A stretch of 49,716 bases of DNA from an uncultured Prevotellaceae bacterium (GTDB taxonomy: Bacteria; Bacteroidota; Bacteroidia; Bacteroidales; Bacteroidaceae): positions 1 through 49,716 of the forward strand of contig CADCET010000029.1 of assembly GCA_902800495.1 (NCBI GenBank), given 5' to 3'. Both the position numbers and the translations under genes were made by a program. Under the pieces are notes generated by a model. It was not told where the DNA came from, searched no databases, and saw nothing but the letters and a program-made list of their open reading frames with translations. Positions 17,398 through 25,594 of the stretch are shown here, piece by piece. The stretch's first letter is position 1, and each line of letters begins with the position of its first letter.

Positions 17398-18132
17398 TTA
17401 GACAGGAGTACAAGAGTACATTTTTATTAACGCATTTAGGTCGATGCGACCTTCGTAGATTGCTTTTCCAAAGACGACGGCGGGAATGCCGGCCTTGTCG
17501 AGGGCATTGATGTCATCAATACTCGACACGCCTCCGCTGGCTATGAGGTGCAGGTCGGGGTATGCCTCCATCACCTGCTGATACAATCCGATGGCGGGTC
17601 CTGCTAACGTACCGTCCTTGGATATTTCCGTACAGAGAACGGTCTTGACGCCAGCCTCGATGTATTTCTTCAGGAAGGGCAGCAGGTCTTCCGTCGAGTC
17701 TTCCTTCCAGCCGTTGATGCTGATTTTGCCGTTACGCACGTCGGCGCCTAATATCATGCGGTCGGCGCCGTACTTCTCGAGCCATCCCAAGAACAGGTCG
17801 GGTTGTGTGACGGCGATGCTGCCGACGGTCACCATCGAGGCCCCCGCCTCAAAGGCTTTCTCTATGTCCTCGTCGGTCTTGATGCCGCCGCCGAAGTCGA
17901 CCGTCAGGCTGGTTTCGGTCGTCACGCGGCTGAGTACTTGGCTGTTGACGATGTGCTTCGACTTGGCGCCGTCGAGGTCTACCATGTGCAAACGCTTGTA
18001 GCCGATGCGCTCAAACTCCAAGGCCATCTCCAACGGATGACCGTAGACGGTCTTCTGGTCGTAGTCGCCTTTTGTCAGGCGCACACATTGTCCGTCGATA
18101 ATGTCTATGGCGGGTATCAGTTCTATCTTCAT
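17398..18132 (-). CDS. hisA: phosphoribosylformimino-AICAR ribotide isomerase
   Basis: Amadori isomerase that converts ProFAR to PRFAR, the substrate of HisF-His[15 protein letters not shown] contains the first catalytic Asp, [19 protein letters not shown] binds phosphate, and [13 protein letters not shown] carries the second-half acid; many homologues have Asp where this protein has Glu in CTEIS. The ATG at 18132 ([10 protein letters not shown], 244 residues) is preferred over an in-frame TTG two codons earlier. It lies six bases after the hisH stop. Confidence 0.95.
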   Translation of the reverse strand: MKIELIPAIDIIDGQCVRLTKGDYDQKTVYGHPLEMALEFERIGYKRLHMVDLDGAKSKHIVNSQVLSRVTTETSLTVDFGGGIKTDEDIEKAFEAGASMVTVGSIAVTQPDLFLGWLEKYGADRMILGADVRNGKISINGWKEDSTEDLLPFLKKYIEAGVKTVLCTEISKDGTLAGPAIGLYQQVMEAYPDLHLIASGGVSSIDDINALDKAGIPAVVFGKAIYEGRIDLNALIKMYSCTPV

Positions 18133-18138
18133 TGTCAA

Positions 18139-18744
18139 TTATCTGTTATCGGTTGTCAGCTGGAGAAAGTTCTCCAAGATTTTCTCGCCCACCTTGCCGC
18201 TCTTCTCGGGGTGGAACTGGCAGGTGTAGAAGTTGTCCTTGTGCATCGATGCCGAGTAGGGCAGGATATAGTCGGCTGTGGCGATGGTCTCGGCACATTT
18301 GGGCACATAGAAGCTGTGTACGAAGTAGACGTAGTCGCCCTCGTTGAGCCCTTTGTACAGCGGCGACTTGAGTTCGTTCAGCTGGTTCCATCCCATGCAG
18401 GGCACCTTGTCCTCATGCTTCTCGGGCAGGAAGCGCTTCACCTCGGCGTCGAAGATGTCGATGCATTCGGTGTCGCCCTCCTCGCTGTGGCGGCACAGCA
18501 ACTGCTGTCCCACGCAGATACCGAAGACGGGCTGCTTGAGGTTGCGAATCACCTCGTCCAGGCGTCGTGCCTTCAGGTACTCCATTGCCTCGCCGGCATG
18601 TCCCTGTCCGGGGAACAGCACCTTGTCGGCTTTCATCAGCTGCTCGGCATCGTCGGTCAGCATGGGCTCAATACCCATTCGCTTCAGGGCGTTGACCACC
18701 GAGTAGATGTTTCCTGCGTTATATTTTACGATTGCAACGTTCAT
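18139..18744 (-). CDS. hisH: imidazole glycerol phosphate synthase, glutaminase subunit
   Basis: Class I glutamine amidotransferase that supplies ammonia to HisF. The catalytic triad is visible as Cys77 in FGICVGQQLL, and His178 and Glu180 in FHPEKSGKVG. The oxyanion strand usually written PGVG reads PGQGHAGEA here. The 201-residue length is normal. It is the first gene of the four-gene his cluster, and the next gene upstream, purU, ends 46 bases away. AICAR released by HisF-HisH feeds purine synthesis, so proximity to purU may be metabolically meaningful. Confidence 0.95.
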   Translation of the reverse strand: MNVAIVKYNAGNIYSVVNALKRMGIEPMLTDDAEQLMKADKVLFPGQGHAGEAMEYLKARRLDEVIRNLKQPVFGICVGQQLLCRHSEEGDTECIDIFDAEVKRFLPEKHEDKVPCMGWNQLNELKSPLYKGLNEGDYVYFVHSFYVPKCAETIATADYILPYSASMHKDNFYTCQFHPEKSGKVGEKILENFLQLTTDNR

Positions 18745-18764
18745 GTTTGTGCGGTAGCAAATTA

Positions 18765-18790
18765 TTCACTCTTCACTTTTCACTCTTCAC

Positions 18791-18792
<2 letters not shown>
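18765..18792. repeat. tandem 14-bp repeat in the purU-hisH spacer
   Basis: TTCACTCTTCACTT occurs twice back to back (18765-18778 and 18779-18792). The second copy runs into the purU stop codon (18793-18791). Read on the mRNA strand it is a purine-rich GAAG/GTGAA repeat just upstream of hisH. No function is evident. Confidence 0.6.
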
Positions 18793-19654
<862 letters not shown>

Positions 19655-19685
19655 TTTGCTTTCTATACTTTTTCAGTTTCGTCGT

Positions 19686-19694
19686 GCAAAGGTA
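19686..19694 (-). promoter_or_regulatory. -7 element of the purU promoter
   Basis: On the minus strand 19694-19686 reads TACCTTTGC, a perfect TAnnTTTGC element 32 bases from the purU ATG. The expected TTTG at about 19718 is not present, so the -33 contact is weak. Confidence 0.5.
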
Positions 19695-19819
19695 CGAAAA
19701 AAATATGATTCTGACGTCATGTTTTCGCCACTTTATTTATTAAATAGGTAATTTTTTACCCCCCAAAAGCCGCTTTTTCCGACAAAATTACAATTTTTTT
19801 TCAAAAAATCGCCATTTTA

Positions 19820-19852
19820 TTTGGAAATTCTGTAAAAAATACTTATATTTGC
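19820..19852 (+). promoter_or_regulatory. promoter of the HTH regulator-dipeptidyl peptidase operon
   Basis: TTTG at 19820-19823, 20 bases, then TATATTTGC at 19844-19852. Both boxes match the Bacteroidota consensus. The start site would be about 30 bases before the ATG at 19889. Confidence 0.75.
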
Positions 19853-19888
19853 ACTTGAAAACTATACCGTTAAAAGTCTTTCACGCGT

Positions 19889-20359
19889 ATGGCTAAGTAT
19901 AATATCACAGAAAAGAGAGAAAAAGAGGCCGCTTACAGGAGCCTCGTTAGTCCGAGACTGATGGACGAGATGAAGGAGAAAATCCTGAATATCATCGTCA
20001 TGCAGAAGAAGTACAAGGACAAGGACTACTCAGCCAAGAAGCTGGCTGAGGACTTAGGCACAAACACCCGTTATGTCTCAGCAGTCGTTAACGTCAAGTT
20101 CCACATGAACTATGCGTCGTTCGTCAATAAGTATCGCATCGAGGAGGCTATGTCCATTCTTGTTGACAAGCGGTATCTGGACTTGCGCATGGAGGAGGTC
20201 AGCGACATGGTGGGATTTGCCAACCGGCAGTCATTCTATGCGTCGTTCTACAAGATTATGAAGATGACGCCGCGCGAGTACCGCCAGCAGCACCTGCAGC
20301 AGCATCCCCTACAGCCTGCGAAGAAGACCAGTAAGAAACAACAGGAGGCGGCCAAGTAA
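19889..20359 (+). CDS. AraC-type helix-turn-helix protein without sensor domain
   Basis: A 156-residue protein whose centre (residues about 45-135) is an AraC/XylS-type double HTH: YSAKKLAEDLGTNTRYVSAVV, MNYASFVNKYRIEEA, then RMEEVSDMVGFANRQSFYASF and MTPREYRQQH. There is no N-terminal ligand-binding domain or membrane segment; the C-terminal tail is rich in Gln and Lys. Such proteins bind DNA, but the target is unknown. The stop overlaps the next ATG by one base (TAATG, 20357-20361), so expression is coupled to the peptidase gene. Confidence 0.82.
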   Translation: MAKYNITEKREKEAAYRSLVSPRLMDEMKEKILNIIVMQKKYKDKDYSAKKLAEDLGTNTRYVSAVVNVKFHMNYASFVNKYRIEEAMSILVDKRYLDLRMEEVSDMVGFANRQSFYASFYKIMKMTPREYRQQHLQQHPLQPAKKTSKKQQEAAK

Positions 20360-22305
20360 TGGGAATGTTTCGCTATGTTGACGAGCGTTTTGCCGACTTG
20401 CAGATGCTCCGCTACCGGCTGGAAGGCTTTGAGCGCCTGTCATTACAGCAGAAAAAACTGATTTTCTTTCTTTCAAAGGCGGCATTGTTCGGGCGCGACA
20501 TCACGTTCGACCAATACGGCCGTTATAATCTGCTCATCCGACGGACGCTGGAGGCCGTCTATACCGACCTGCGTGTAGACCACAATACCGACCAGTTCCG
20601 CGCCCTGGAGGTCTATCTGAAGCGCGTGTGGTTTTCCAACGGTATCTACCACCACTACGGCTGCGAGAAGTTCGAGCCGCAATTCACAGAGGACTATTTT
20701 CGCGAGGCTGTATGCCAGGTCGACGCCCGACGGCTGCCGCTGACTAACGGTCAGACGGCTTCGGAGCTGTGCGACGTGCTCTGTCCCGTCATCTTCGACC
20801 CCACGGTACTGTCCAAGCGCGTGAACAAAGCCGACGGCGAGGATCTGCTGCTGACGTCGGCCTGCAACTTCTACGACGGCGTGACGCAAGCTGAGGCCGA
20901 AGCCTATTACAACGCGCGGAAAGACGCCGACGACCCGATGCCCCCTTCCTACGGTCTGAACTCGACGCTCACGAAGCGCGACGGACAGCTCTGCGAGGAC
21001 GTCTGGAGCACCAACGGCCGCTATGCCAACGCCCTGCGCCACATCGTCTACTGGCTGCGGAAGGCTGCCGAGGTGGCCGAGAACGACAGCCAGCGCGAGG
21101 TCATCGGCAAGCTCATAACGTACTACGAGACGGGCGACCTGCGCACGTTCGACGACTACAGCATCAGCTGGCTGCAATGCCTTGAGGGTAGGGTAGACTT
21201 CATCAACGGCTTCATCGAGGTCTATGGCGACCCCTTGGGGCTGAAAGGCTCGTGGGAGGCGCTCGTGGAGTATATCGACGAGGAGGCCACCCATCGCACG
21301 CAGACCATCGCCCGCAACGCCCAATGGTTTGAAGACCATTCGCCCATCGACCCGCGCTTCCGCAAGCCCGTCGTCAAGGGCGTCTCGGCCAACGTCATCT
21401 GTGCCGCCATGCTCGGCGGCGAGGAATACCCCTCGACGGCCATCGGCATCAACCTGCCCAACGCCGACTGGATACGTGCCCAGTACGGTTCGAAGAGCAT
21501 CACCATATCGAATATTACCGACGCCTACAACAAGGCCGCCCACGGCAACGGATTCAAGGAGGAGTTCGTCGTAGACGCCGCGACGCTGGCGTTCATCGAT
21601 AAATATGGTGACGCTTGCGACGACCTGCATACCGACTTGCACGAGTGCTTAGGACACGGCAGCGGACAGCTGCTGCCAGGCGTTGACCCCGACGCCCTGA
21701 AAGCCTACGGCAACACCATCGAGGAAGCCCGCGCCGACCTCTTCGGACTCTACTACATGGCCGACCCGAAGCTTGTCGAACTGGGTCTGTTGCCCGACGG
21801 CGAGGCCTACCGCGCGCAGTACTACTCCTACATGATGAACGGACTGATGACGCAGCTCATACGCATCACGCCCGGCAACCAGATAGAAGAGGCCCACATG
21901 CGCAACCGCGCTCTCATAGCCCGCTGGTGTGCCGCCCAGGGCGACGTTGTAGCTTTGGTCGAGCGCGACGGCAAAACATACTTGCAGATAAGCGATTACG
22001 AGAAATTGCGAAAGCTTTTCTCGAAGCTGTTGGCCGAGGTGCAACGCATCAAGAGCGAGGGCGACTACGAGGCTGCCCGACGGCTGGTCGAGGACTACGC
22101 CGTCAAGATTGATCCCGAGCTGCATGCAGAAGTTCTGGAGCGCTATGCCAAGCTGAACCTCGCCCCCTATAAGGGATTCATCAATCCGCAGATGCTGCCC
22201 GTCAACGATGCCGACGGCGAGATCATCGACATCCAACTGAACTACTCAGAGAGCTACGCCCATCAGATGCTCCGCTACAGCTCTGAATACGCCACGCTCA
22301 TTTAG
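20359..22305 (+). CDS. dipeptidyl peptidase III (M49), apparently cytosolic
   Basis: Zinc exopeptidase that removes dipeptides from the N-terminus of short peptides. The metal motif HECLGH is at residues 428-433, and the second motif EEARAD begins at 455; the 27-28 residue spacing and the Cys in HECLGH match the Bacteroides-type enzyme rather than the human one. The protein is 648 residues. It lacks the lipoprotein signal I recall for the B. thetaiotaomicron enzyme and begins MGMFRYVDERFADLQ, so it should stay in the cytosol. An alternative ATG lies two codons in. It is coupled to the upstream HTH gene. Confidence 0.92.
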   Translation: MGMFRYVDERFADLQMLRYRLEGFERLSLQQKKLIFFLSKAALFGRDITFDQYGRYNLLIRRTLEAVYTDLRVDHNTDQFRALEVYLKRVWFSNGIYHHYGCEKFEPQFTEDYFREAVCQVDARRLPLTNGQTASELCDVLCPVIFDPTVLSKRVNKADGEDLLLTSACNFYDGVTQAEAEAYYNARKDADDPMPPSYGLNSTLTKRDGQLCEDVWSTNGRYANALRHIVYWLRKAAEVAENDSQREVIGKLITYYETGDLRTFDDYSISWLQCLEGRVDFINGFIEVYGDPLGLKGSWEALVEYIDEEATHRTQTIARNAQWFEDHSPIDPRFRKPVVKGVSANVICAAMLGGEEYPSTAIGINLPNADWIRAQYGSKSITISNITDAYNKAAHGNGFKEEFVVDAATLAFIDKYGDACDDLHTDLHECLGHGSGQLLPGVDPDALKAYGNTIEEARADLFGLYYMADPKLVELGLLPDGEAYRAQYYSYMMNGLMTQLIRITPGNQIEEAHMRNRALIARWCAAQGDVVALVERDGKTYLQISDYEKLRKLFSKLLAEVQRIKSEGDYEAARRLVEDYAVKIDPELHAEVLERYAKLNLAPYKGFINPQMLPVNDADGEIIDIQLNYSESYAHQMLRYSSEYATLI

Positions 22306-22402
22306 TCCCCCAGTCCCACTCCGTCCCACCAAGTCCCACTCCGTCCCACCAAATCCCACCAAATCCCATTCCGTCCCACCAAATCCCACCAAGTCCCCCC
22401 CC
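22306..22402. repeat. decamer tandem repeat and C tract abutting a start codon
   Basis: After a partial unit (22306-22313) come eight consecutive 10-bp units from 22314 to 22393, each TCCCA followed by CTCCG, CCAAG, CCAAA or TTCCG. T and eight C residues follow at 22394-22402, and the next gene's ATG is at 22403. The repeats fill the whole space between two genes. There is no ribosome-binding sequence or TAnnTTTGC promoter in the spacer. Confidence 0.9.
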
Positions 22403-22999
22403 ATGATCCAAGACCAAATCAAAGCCATCAAGCAGTCGTTCCGCCAGATGATGGACGGCTCCATCGCCAAGTCCATGCGCGACAAGGGCGTCGACTACCA
22501 CCTCAACTGGGGAGCCACCATTCTGCGGCTGCGCGAGAAGGCCGACGAGATAGGCAAGAACTACGACCTCGCCATCGCCCTCTGGAAGGAGAACGTCCGC
22601 GAGTGCAAGATACTCGCCACGATGCTCATGCCCCCCGACGAGATACTGCCTGAGGTGGTCGACATCTGGATGGAGCAGACCGAGACTGTCGAGATAGCCG
22701 AGCAGGCCGCCATGAACCTCTACCAGTACCTGCCATTCGCTCCCGCAAAAGCCTACGAGTGGATTGCCTCCGACCGAGAACTCTGTCAGCTCTGCGGCTT
22801 CCACGTCCTGAGCCGCCTTTTCATGAACGGTCAGGAGCCCAACGAGCGCGGCATCAACGAGTTTCTCGACCAAGCCCACGTAGCCCTGCTCTCGCCCTCG
22901 CTCGTCGTCCGCAAGGCCGCCCTAAACAGCCTCAACCGTTTCGCTGACCTCGGCCTTGTCTACCAGCGCCTCGCCGACAGCATCTTCCGCCGGATATAG
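22403..22999 (+). CDS. AlkD-like DNA alkylation repair / HEAT-repeat protein
   Basis: A 198-residue all-helical protein resembling the DNA alkylation repair (AlkD/AlkC-like HEAT) family. Supporting segments are GVDYHLNWGATILRLREKADEI, read in two parts, LWKENVRECKILATMLMPP (the RE(x)K(x)LA(x)(x)L helix typical of the family) and IAEQAAMNLYQYLPF. AlkD excises bulky N3- and N7-alkyl purines without base flipping. Catalytic residues cannot be assigned with confidence, so activity is inferred only from the fold. The ATG directly follows the C tract of the decamer repeat. Confidence 0.7.
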   Translation: MIQDQIKAIKQSFRQMMDGSIAKSMRDKGVDYHLNWGATILRLREKADEIGKNYDLAIALWKENVRECKILATMLMPPDEILPEVVDIWMEQTETVEIAEQAAMNLYQYLPFAPAKAYEWIASDRELCQLCGFHVLSRLFMNGQEPNERGINEFLDQAHVALLSPSLVVRKAALNSLNRFADLGLVYQRLADSIFRRI

Positions 23000-23352
23000 C
23001 ACAACCCGCAGCTTTCCTTTTGGTTCGCTTGCAGCAGCTTCCCCCTCCGCACCAGCCCGACCTTAGCATATCGCCACTAAGGGGAATGGCGTGGTGGACT
23101 GTATGAAACGATTATTAGCTCACAGAGGGGACTCTCCTCGTTGTGCTTACGCTGGCAGGCGACTATGTCTACATCATGGATGACGGATTGACTGCTGACG
23201 CGCCAGGGAATTGCACCAGGGGTTGCAACCAGATGATGGTCGCCCGTATTTTGGCAGTCAGAACAGCAGCCATTTCCGACGATAGTTTTGTGGCGCACTT
23301 ATAGATGTTAGCGACAGCCACGCGGTAGATAGTCGGAGTGCCGAACGGCGAT

Positions 23353-23385
23353 GCAAAGATACGGCGAAAAATCGGACGGTGCAAG
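23353..23385 (-). promoter_or_regulatory. orphan promoter-like pair in the intergenic region
   Basis: On the minus strand 23361-23353 reads TATCTTTGC, and CTTG lies at 23385-23382, 20 bases upstream. It points into 23000-23350, where only short unconvincing frames exist, so it could make a non-coding RNA or be a relic of a lost gene. Confidence 0.35.
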
Positions 23386-23478
23386 AGTTTTGTGGAGGCT
23401 GACGGAATCCTAAATTGTCAAGTGGCTGACAACCAGTGTCGTACAGGCCATTCTAATGCCTGCCGTCCCTTGATGTCT

Positions 23479-23526
23479 TTCGTCCTTCGCATTTCTCGTC
23501 TTTCGCTCTTCTCGTCTTTCGCCTTT
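23479..23526. repeat. three degenerate 16-bp pyrimidine-rich repeats
   Basis: The units at 23479-23494, 23495-23510 and 23511-23526 follow the pattern CTCGTCTTTCGCTCTT with a few changes. One strand is almost pure pyrimidine. Confidence 0.65.
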
Positions 23527-23589
23527 TGCTCTTCGCGTGCGTGTGCGCACGCTACAGCCGAAATGGCGAAAGTTGGTGACACCCAGCAC

Positions 23590-23610
23590 ACCTGATACTG
23601 ATTATCAGGT
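23590..23610. repeat. 8-bp inverted repeat with five-base loop
   Basis: ACCTGATA at 23590-23597 and TATCAGGT at 23603-23610 pair perfectly around CTGAT. No U tract follows on either strand. Confidence 0.6.
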
Positions 23611-23716
23611 AGTTGCGGCGGTGGGTGGTCGCACCAGTGCCCACACCAATGGTCGCACCAAGTGTCGCATCAACCCTTTCTGCGAATGTTTCACGCCAAA
23701 CCCCAGAAACGTACAA

Positions 23717-23790
23717 GCCTCTCGTAAAAATTTCACGGCCTCTCATAAAATTCTCACGGCCTCTCGTAAATGTTTCACGGCCTGCCATGA
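23717..23790. repeat. 21-bp tandem repeat, three copies and a partial
   Basis: Units of GCCTCTCGTAAA plus TTTCACG-like sequence lie at 23717-23737, 23738-23758 and 23759-23779, with a fourth broken copy from 23780. Because 21 is a multiple of three, both strands read as heptad repeats (RETFTRG-like on the minus strand, ASRKNFT-like on the plus strand) in short frames, but no domain is recognisable. Confidence 0.8.
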
Positions 23791-24044
23791 TCCGTTGGTG
23801 TCACCTTTGGTGCGACTATAGGTGTCACCAAACTCGAAAAGATATCCCCTGATTTTCAGACTGTTAAGTGCCAGGTGTAAGAGGTGTCACCTATTGTTTC
23901 TTGAAAGTTGCCGTCGAATTCGAATATAACCTACCATAAGGAGAAGTGCAAGGGCACAAAGAAATTGCTTTATTCATTCACACTTGAAGAAGCGAGTGAT
24001 TGAGGCGGAGGTGAAGGGGCGATCGGACATAGCAGCACACAAGA

Positions 24045-24078
24045 AAAGGGAGCGAGCCAATTTGGCTGCGCTCCCTTT
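24045..24078 (-). terminator. terminator of tRNA-Cys
   Basis: AAAGGGAGCG at 24045-24054 pairs with CGCTCCCTTT at 24069-24078, with an inner AGCC/GGCT stem. Read on the minus strand it lies 34 bases after the tRNA and ends in a short T run. Confidence 0.75.
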
Positions 24079-24111
24079 AGTCTCTCTTTGGTTAGATCCT
24101 CTCCATTTGCG

Positions 24112-24183
24112 AGGTGCCTGGCGGATTCGAACCGCCGTAGACGGTTTTGCAGACCGTTGACTAAGCCACTCATCCAAGGCACC
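24112..24183 (-). tRNA. tRNA-Cys (GCA)
   Basis: A complete cloverleaf on the minus strand: acceptor GGTGCCT/AGGCACC, anticodon stem ACGGT/ACCGT around a loop carrying GCA, and T arm GGCGG-TTCGAAT-CCGCC. The discriminator base is U, as expected for cysteine tRNA. The CCA end is not encoded. It has its own promoter and terminator. Confidence 0.96.
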
Positions 24184-24199
24184 GTTTGTAAATGTGGGT

Positions 24200-24232
24200 G
24201 CAAAGGTAATGCTTTTATTTGGAATGACCAAA
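24200..24232 (-). promoter_or_regulatory. promoter of tRNA-Cys
   Basis: Read on the minus strand, TTTG at 24232-24229 and TACCTTTGC at 24208-24200 are 20 bases apart, a near-perfect Bacteroidota promoter ending 17 bases before the tRNA. Confidence 0.8.
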
Positions 24233-24240
24233 TTTTTCCT

Positions 24241-24399
24241 TTACTTTTTATCACAAATCTGATTTTTCAGCGTACAACCGTCGCATCCGTCGCATCCGCA
24301 GCATGGATTGTGGCGTTGACGTGTGAGTTTCCTGATACGCCAGAGGGCATAAACGATAGCTGCAGGGATGCAGATGCTGACGATAATGGTTTGGATCAT
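24241..24399 (-). CDS. small Cys-rich membrane protein (FeoB-associated type)
   Basis: A 52-residue protein: one N-terminal membrane segment (IIVSICIPAAIVYALW), a short basic stretch, then a cysteine cluster PCCGCDGCDGCTLKNQIC. This arrangement matches the FeoB-associated Cys-rich membrane proteins, small partners of ferrous-iron transporters thought to bind metal or interact with FeoB. No feoA or feoB is in the window. The start overlaps the stop of the lipid-kinase gene by four bases (ATGA, 24396-24399), so it is translated with that gene. Its role here is unknown. Confidence 0.8.
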   Translation of the reverse strand: MIQTIIVSICIPAAIVYALWRIRKLTRQRHNPCCGCDGCDGCTLKNQICDKK

Positions 24400-25436
24400 A
24401 GTTTCGACAACTTTCGCAGCATAAGTTTGTTGATGGCCTGAATGCGCCGTCCGCTTTTGCCAATGTCCTCGCGTACATTGTTAATATTATTAAACAGGTC
24501 GCTGAATGCATTGAGGATGGGGTTTGGCTGGGCTGTATCTTCACTGATGGCCGGATTGGTAACGATGCGGATGCCCAGATGCTCGATACTGACGTCGACG
24601 TCGGCATCGGTCATGATGGGGTCGCCGTCGTAGTGGATGGCTCCTGGCGCTTTGCGGTGTATATGCAGCTGCTTGGTGCGGAAAGTCTTGATTTTAGAGT
24701 TGTTGCCTAAGGTTTTCATAAACAGGTCGGCTGCAATCTGGGGTGCTTCAAGCGTGTCGAAAGGCTCCATGATTATAACGTCCATCTCGCCGTCTTTCAT
24801 TGTGGCACCTGGTGCGATATAGGCGTTGTTGCCGTATTGCGATGCGTTGGCACAGGCAATCAGGAAGGCTTTGTAGTGGTGAGTGCCTGTGTGGTCGCTC
24901 ACCTCGTAGGTCTCTGGCTTGTATTTCAGACCTTCTTTGAGTACGTTCTCTACGTAGGTGATAGGTCCGCGTTTGCCAGCTTCGGCAAACTTCAGCGATA
25001 TAAAGGCGTCGAACCCCATACCGCAGGTACAGAAGAAGGGCAGCCCGTTGATAATGCCATAGTCGAATGACTCGATATGGTACTGGTTGATAATCTCAAT
25101 GCTCTTGCGCATGTCGATAGGCAGGCACAGGTGGCGCGCCAGTCCATTTCCTGAACCGCAGGGGATGATGGCCAGCGCTGTCTGGCTATGAGTCAGTGAG
25201 CGTGCAACCTCGTTGACTGTTCCGTCGCCGCCGACGGCAACGACAATATCGTCCTTGCTGTCAATACACTGAAGGGTCAGTTCCGCCGCGTGCCCCGCAT
25301 GCTCGGTATAGAGAATGCGGTAGTCAAAAGTTTCCTTGTCGAGCGTTGACTCAATCAACTCCGGCAGTACCTTCTTGGAATGTGTACCTGAAATGGGGTT
25401 GACAATGAAGGTTATTCTTTTCTTATTGCTATTCAT
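24396..25436 (-). CDS. diacylglycerol kinase-family lipid kinase
   Basis: A 346-residue member of the DAGK/sphingosine kinase/YegS superfamily. FIVNPISGTHSKK is the N-terminal nucleotide-loop strand, VAVGGDGTVNEVARSL the GGDGT catalytic motif, IPCGSGNGLARHL the second glycine-rich loop, and IHYDGDPI the C-terminal GDG-like turn. It phosphorylates a lipid hydroxyl; the substrate cannot be read from sequence. Because it diverges from serine palmitoyltransferase, a sphingoid base or ceramide is as plausible as diacylglycerol. The last about 45 residues form a basic tail beyond the usual domain. It is coupled to the small Cys-rich gene downstream. Confidence 0.88.
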   Translation of the reverse strand: MNSNKKRITFIVNPISGTHSKKVLPELIESTLDKETFDYRILYTEHAGHAAELTLQCIDSKDDIVVAVGGDGTVNEVARSLTHSQTALAIIPCGSGNGLARHLCLPIDMRKSIEIINQYHIESFDYGIINGLPFFCTCGMGFDAFISLKFAEAGKRGPITYVENVLKEGLKYKPETYEVSDHTGTHHYKAFLIACANASQYGNNAYIAPGATMKDGEMDVIIMEPFDTLEAPQIAADLFMKTLGNNSKIKTFRTKQLHIHRKAPGAIHYDGDPIMTDADVDVSIEHLGIRIVTNPAISEDTAQPNPILNAFSDLFNNINNVREDIGKSGRRIQAINKLMLRKLSKL

Positions 25437-25543
25437 GAATGCAAAAATACGAATTTACTCTGATTTTTTTGCATTTTCTGTACTAATTTTCCCAAAAAGC
25501 AACAATATTTACGAAAAAAGTGCACGTATTCATAAAAAATGTG

Positions 25544-25552
25544 TAACTTTGC
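25544..25552 (+). promoter_or_regulatory. -7 element of the serine palmitoyltransferase promoter
   Basis: TAACTTTGC matches TAnnTTTGC exactly and lies 42 bases before the ATG at 25595. The -33 position (about 25520) has no TTTG. Confidence 0.55.
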
Positions 25553-25594
25553 AGCCTAATTGGAAAAATATTAATAAACTATACCAAAATCGGA

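Larger units (their letters stand above)
23000..24111. other. repeat-rich intergenic region without a convincing gene
   Basis: About 1.1 kb with no open frame that has family resemblance or sensible codon use. It holds: a CCTTAG/CTAAGG hairpin (23061-23082) beside a 15-base motif shared with 42225; a minus-strand promoter-like pair near 23353-23385; a 16-bp pyrimidine-rich repeat (23479-23526); a GCGTGC/GCACGC hairpin near 23536-23553; an 8-bp stem hairpin (23590-23610); a 21-bp tandem repeat (23717-23790); three copies of GGTGTCACC (23797, 23821, 23883); and the tRNA-Cys terminator. Confidence 0.7.

Noticed and set aside
20473-21642. 389-residue minus-strand frame
   Set aside because: It lies inside the dipeptidyl peptidase III gene; high GC content leaves few stop codons on the opposite strand, and no domain is recognisable.
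23537-23821. Small proteins with heptad repeats in the repeat region
   Set aside because: Both strands give equally protein-like heptads simply because the repeat is 21 bases long. No start signal or domain supports either.
25441-25449. Promoter of the lipid kinase
   Set aside because: TATTTTTGC on the minus strand fits the -7 consensus, but it lies five bases from the ATG and has no -33 box; only a leaderless mRNA would make it work, so it is not listed.
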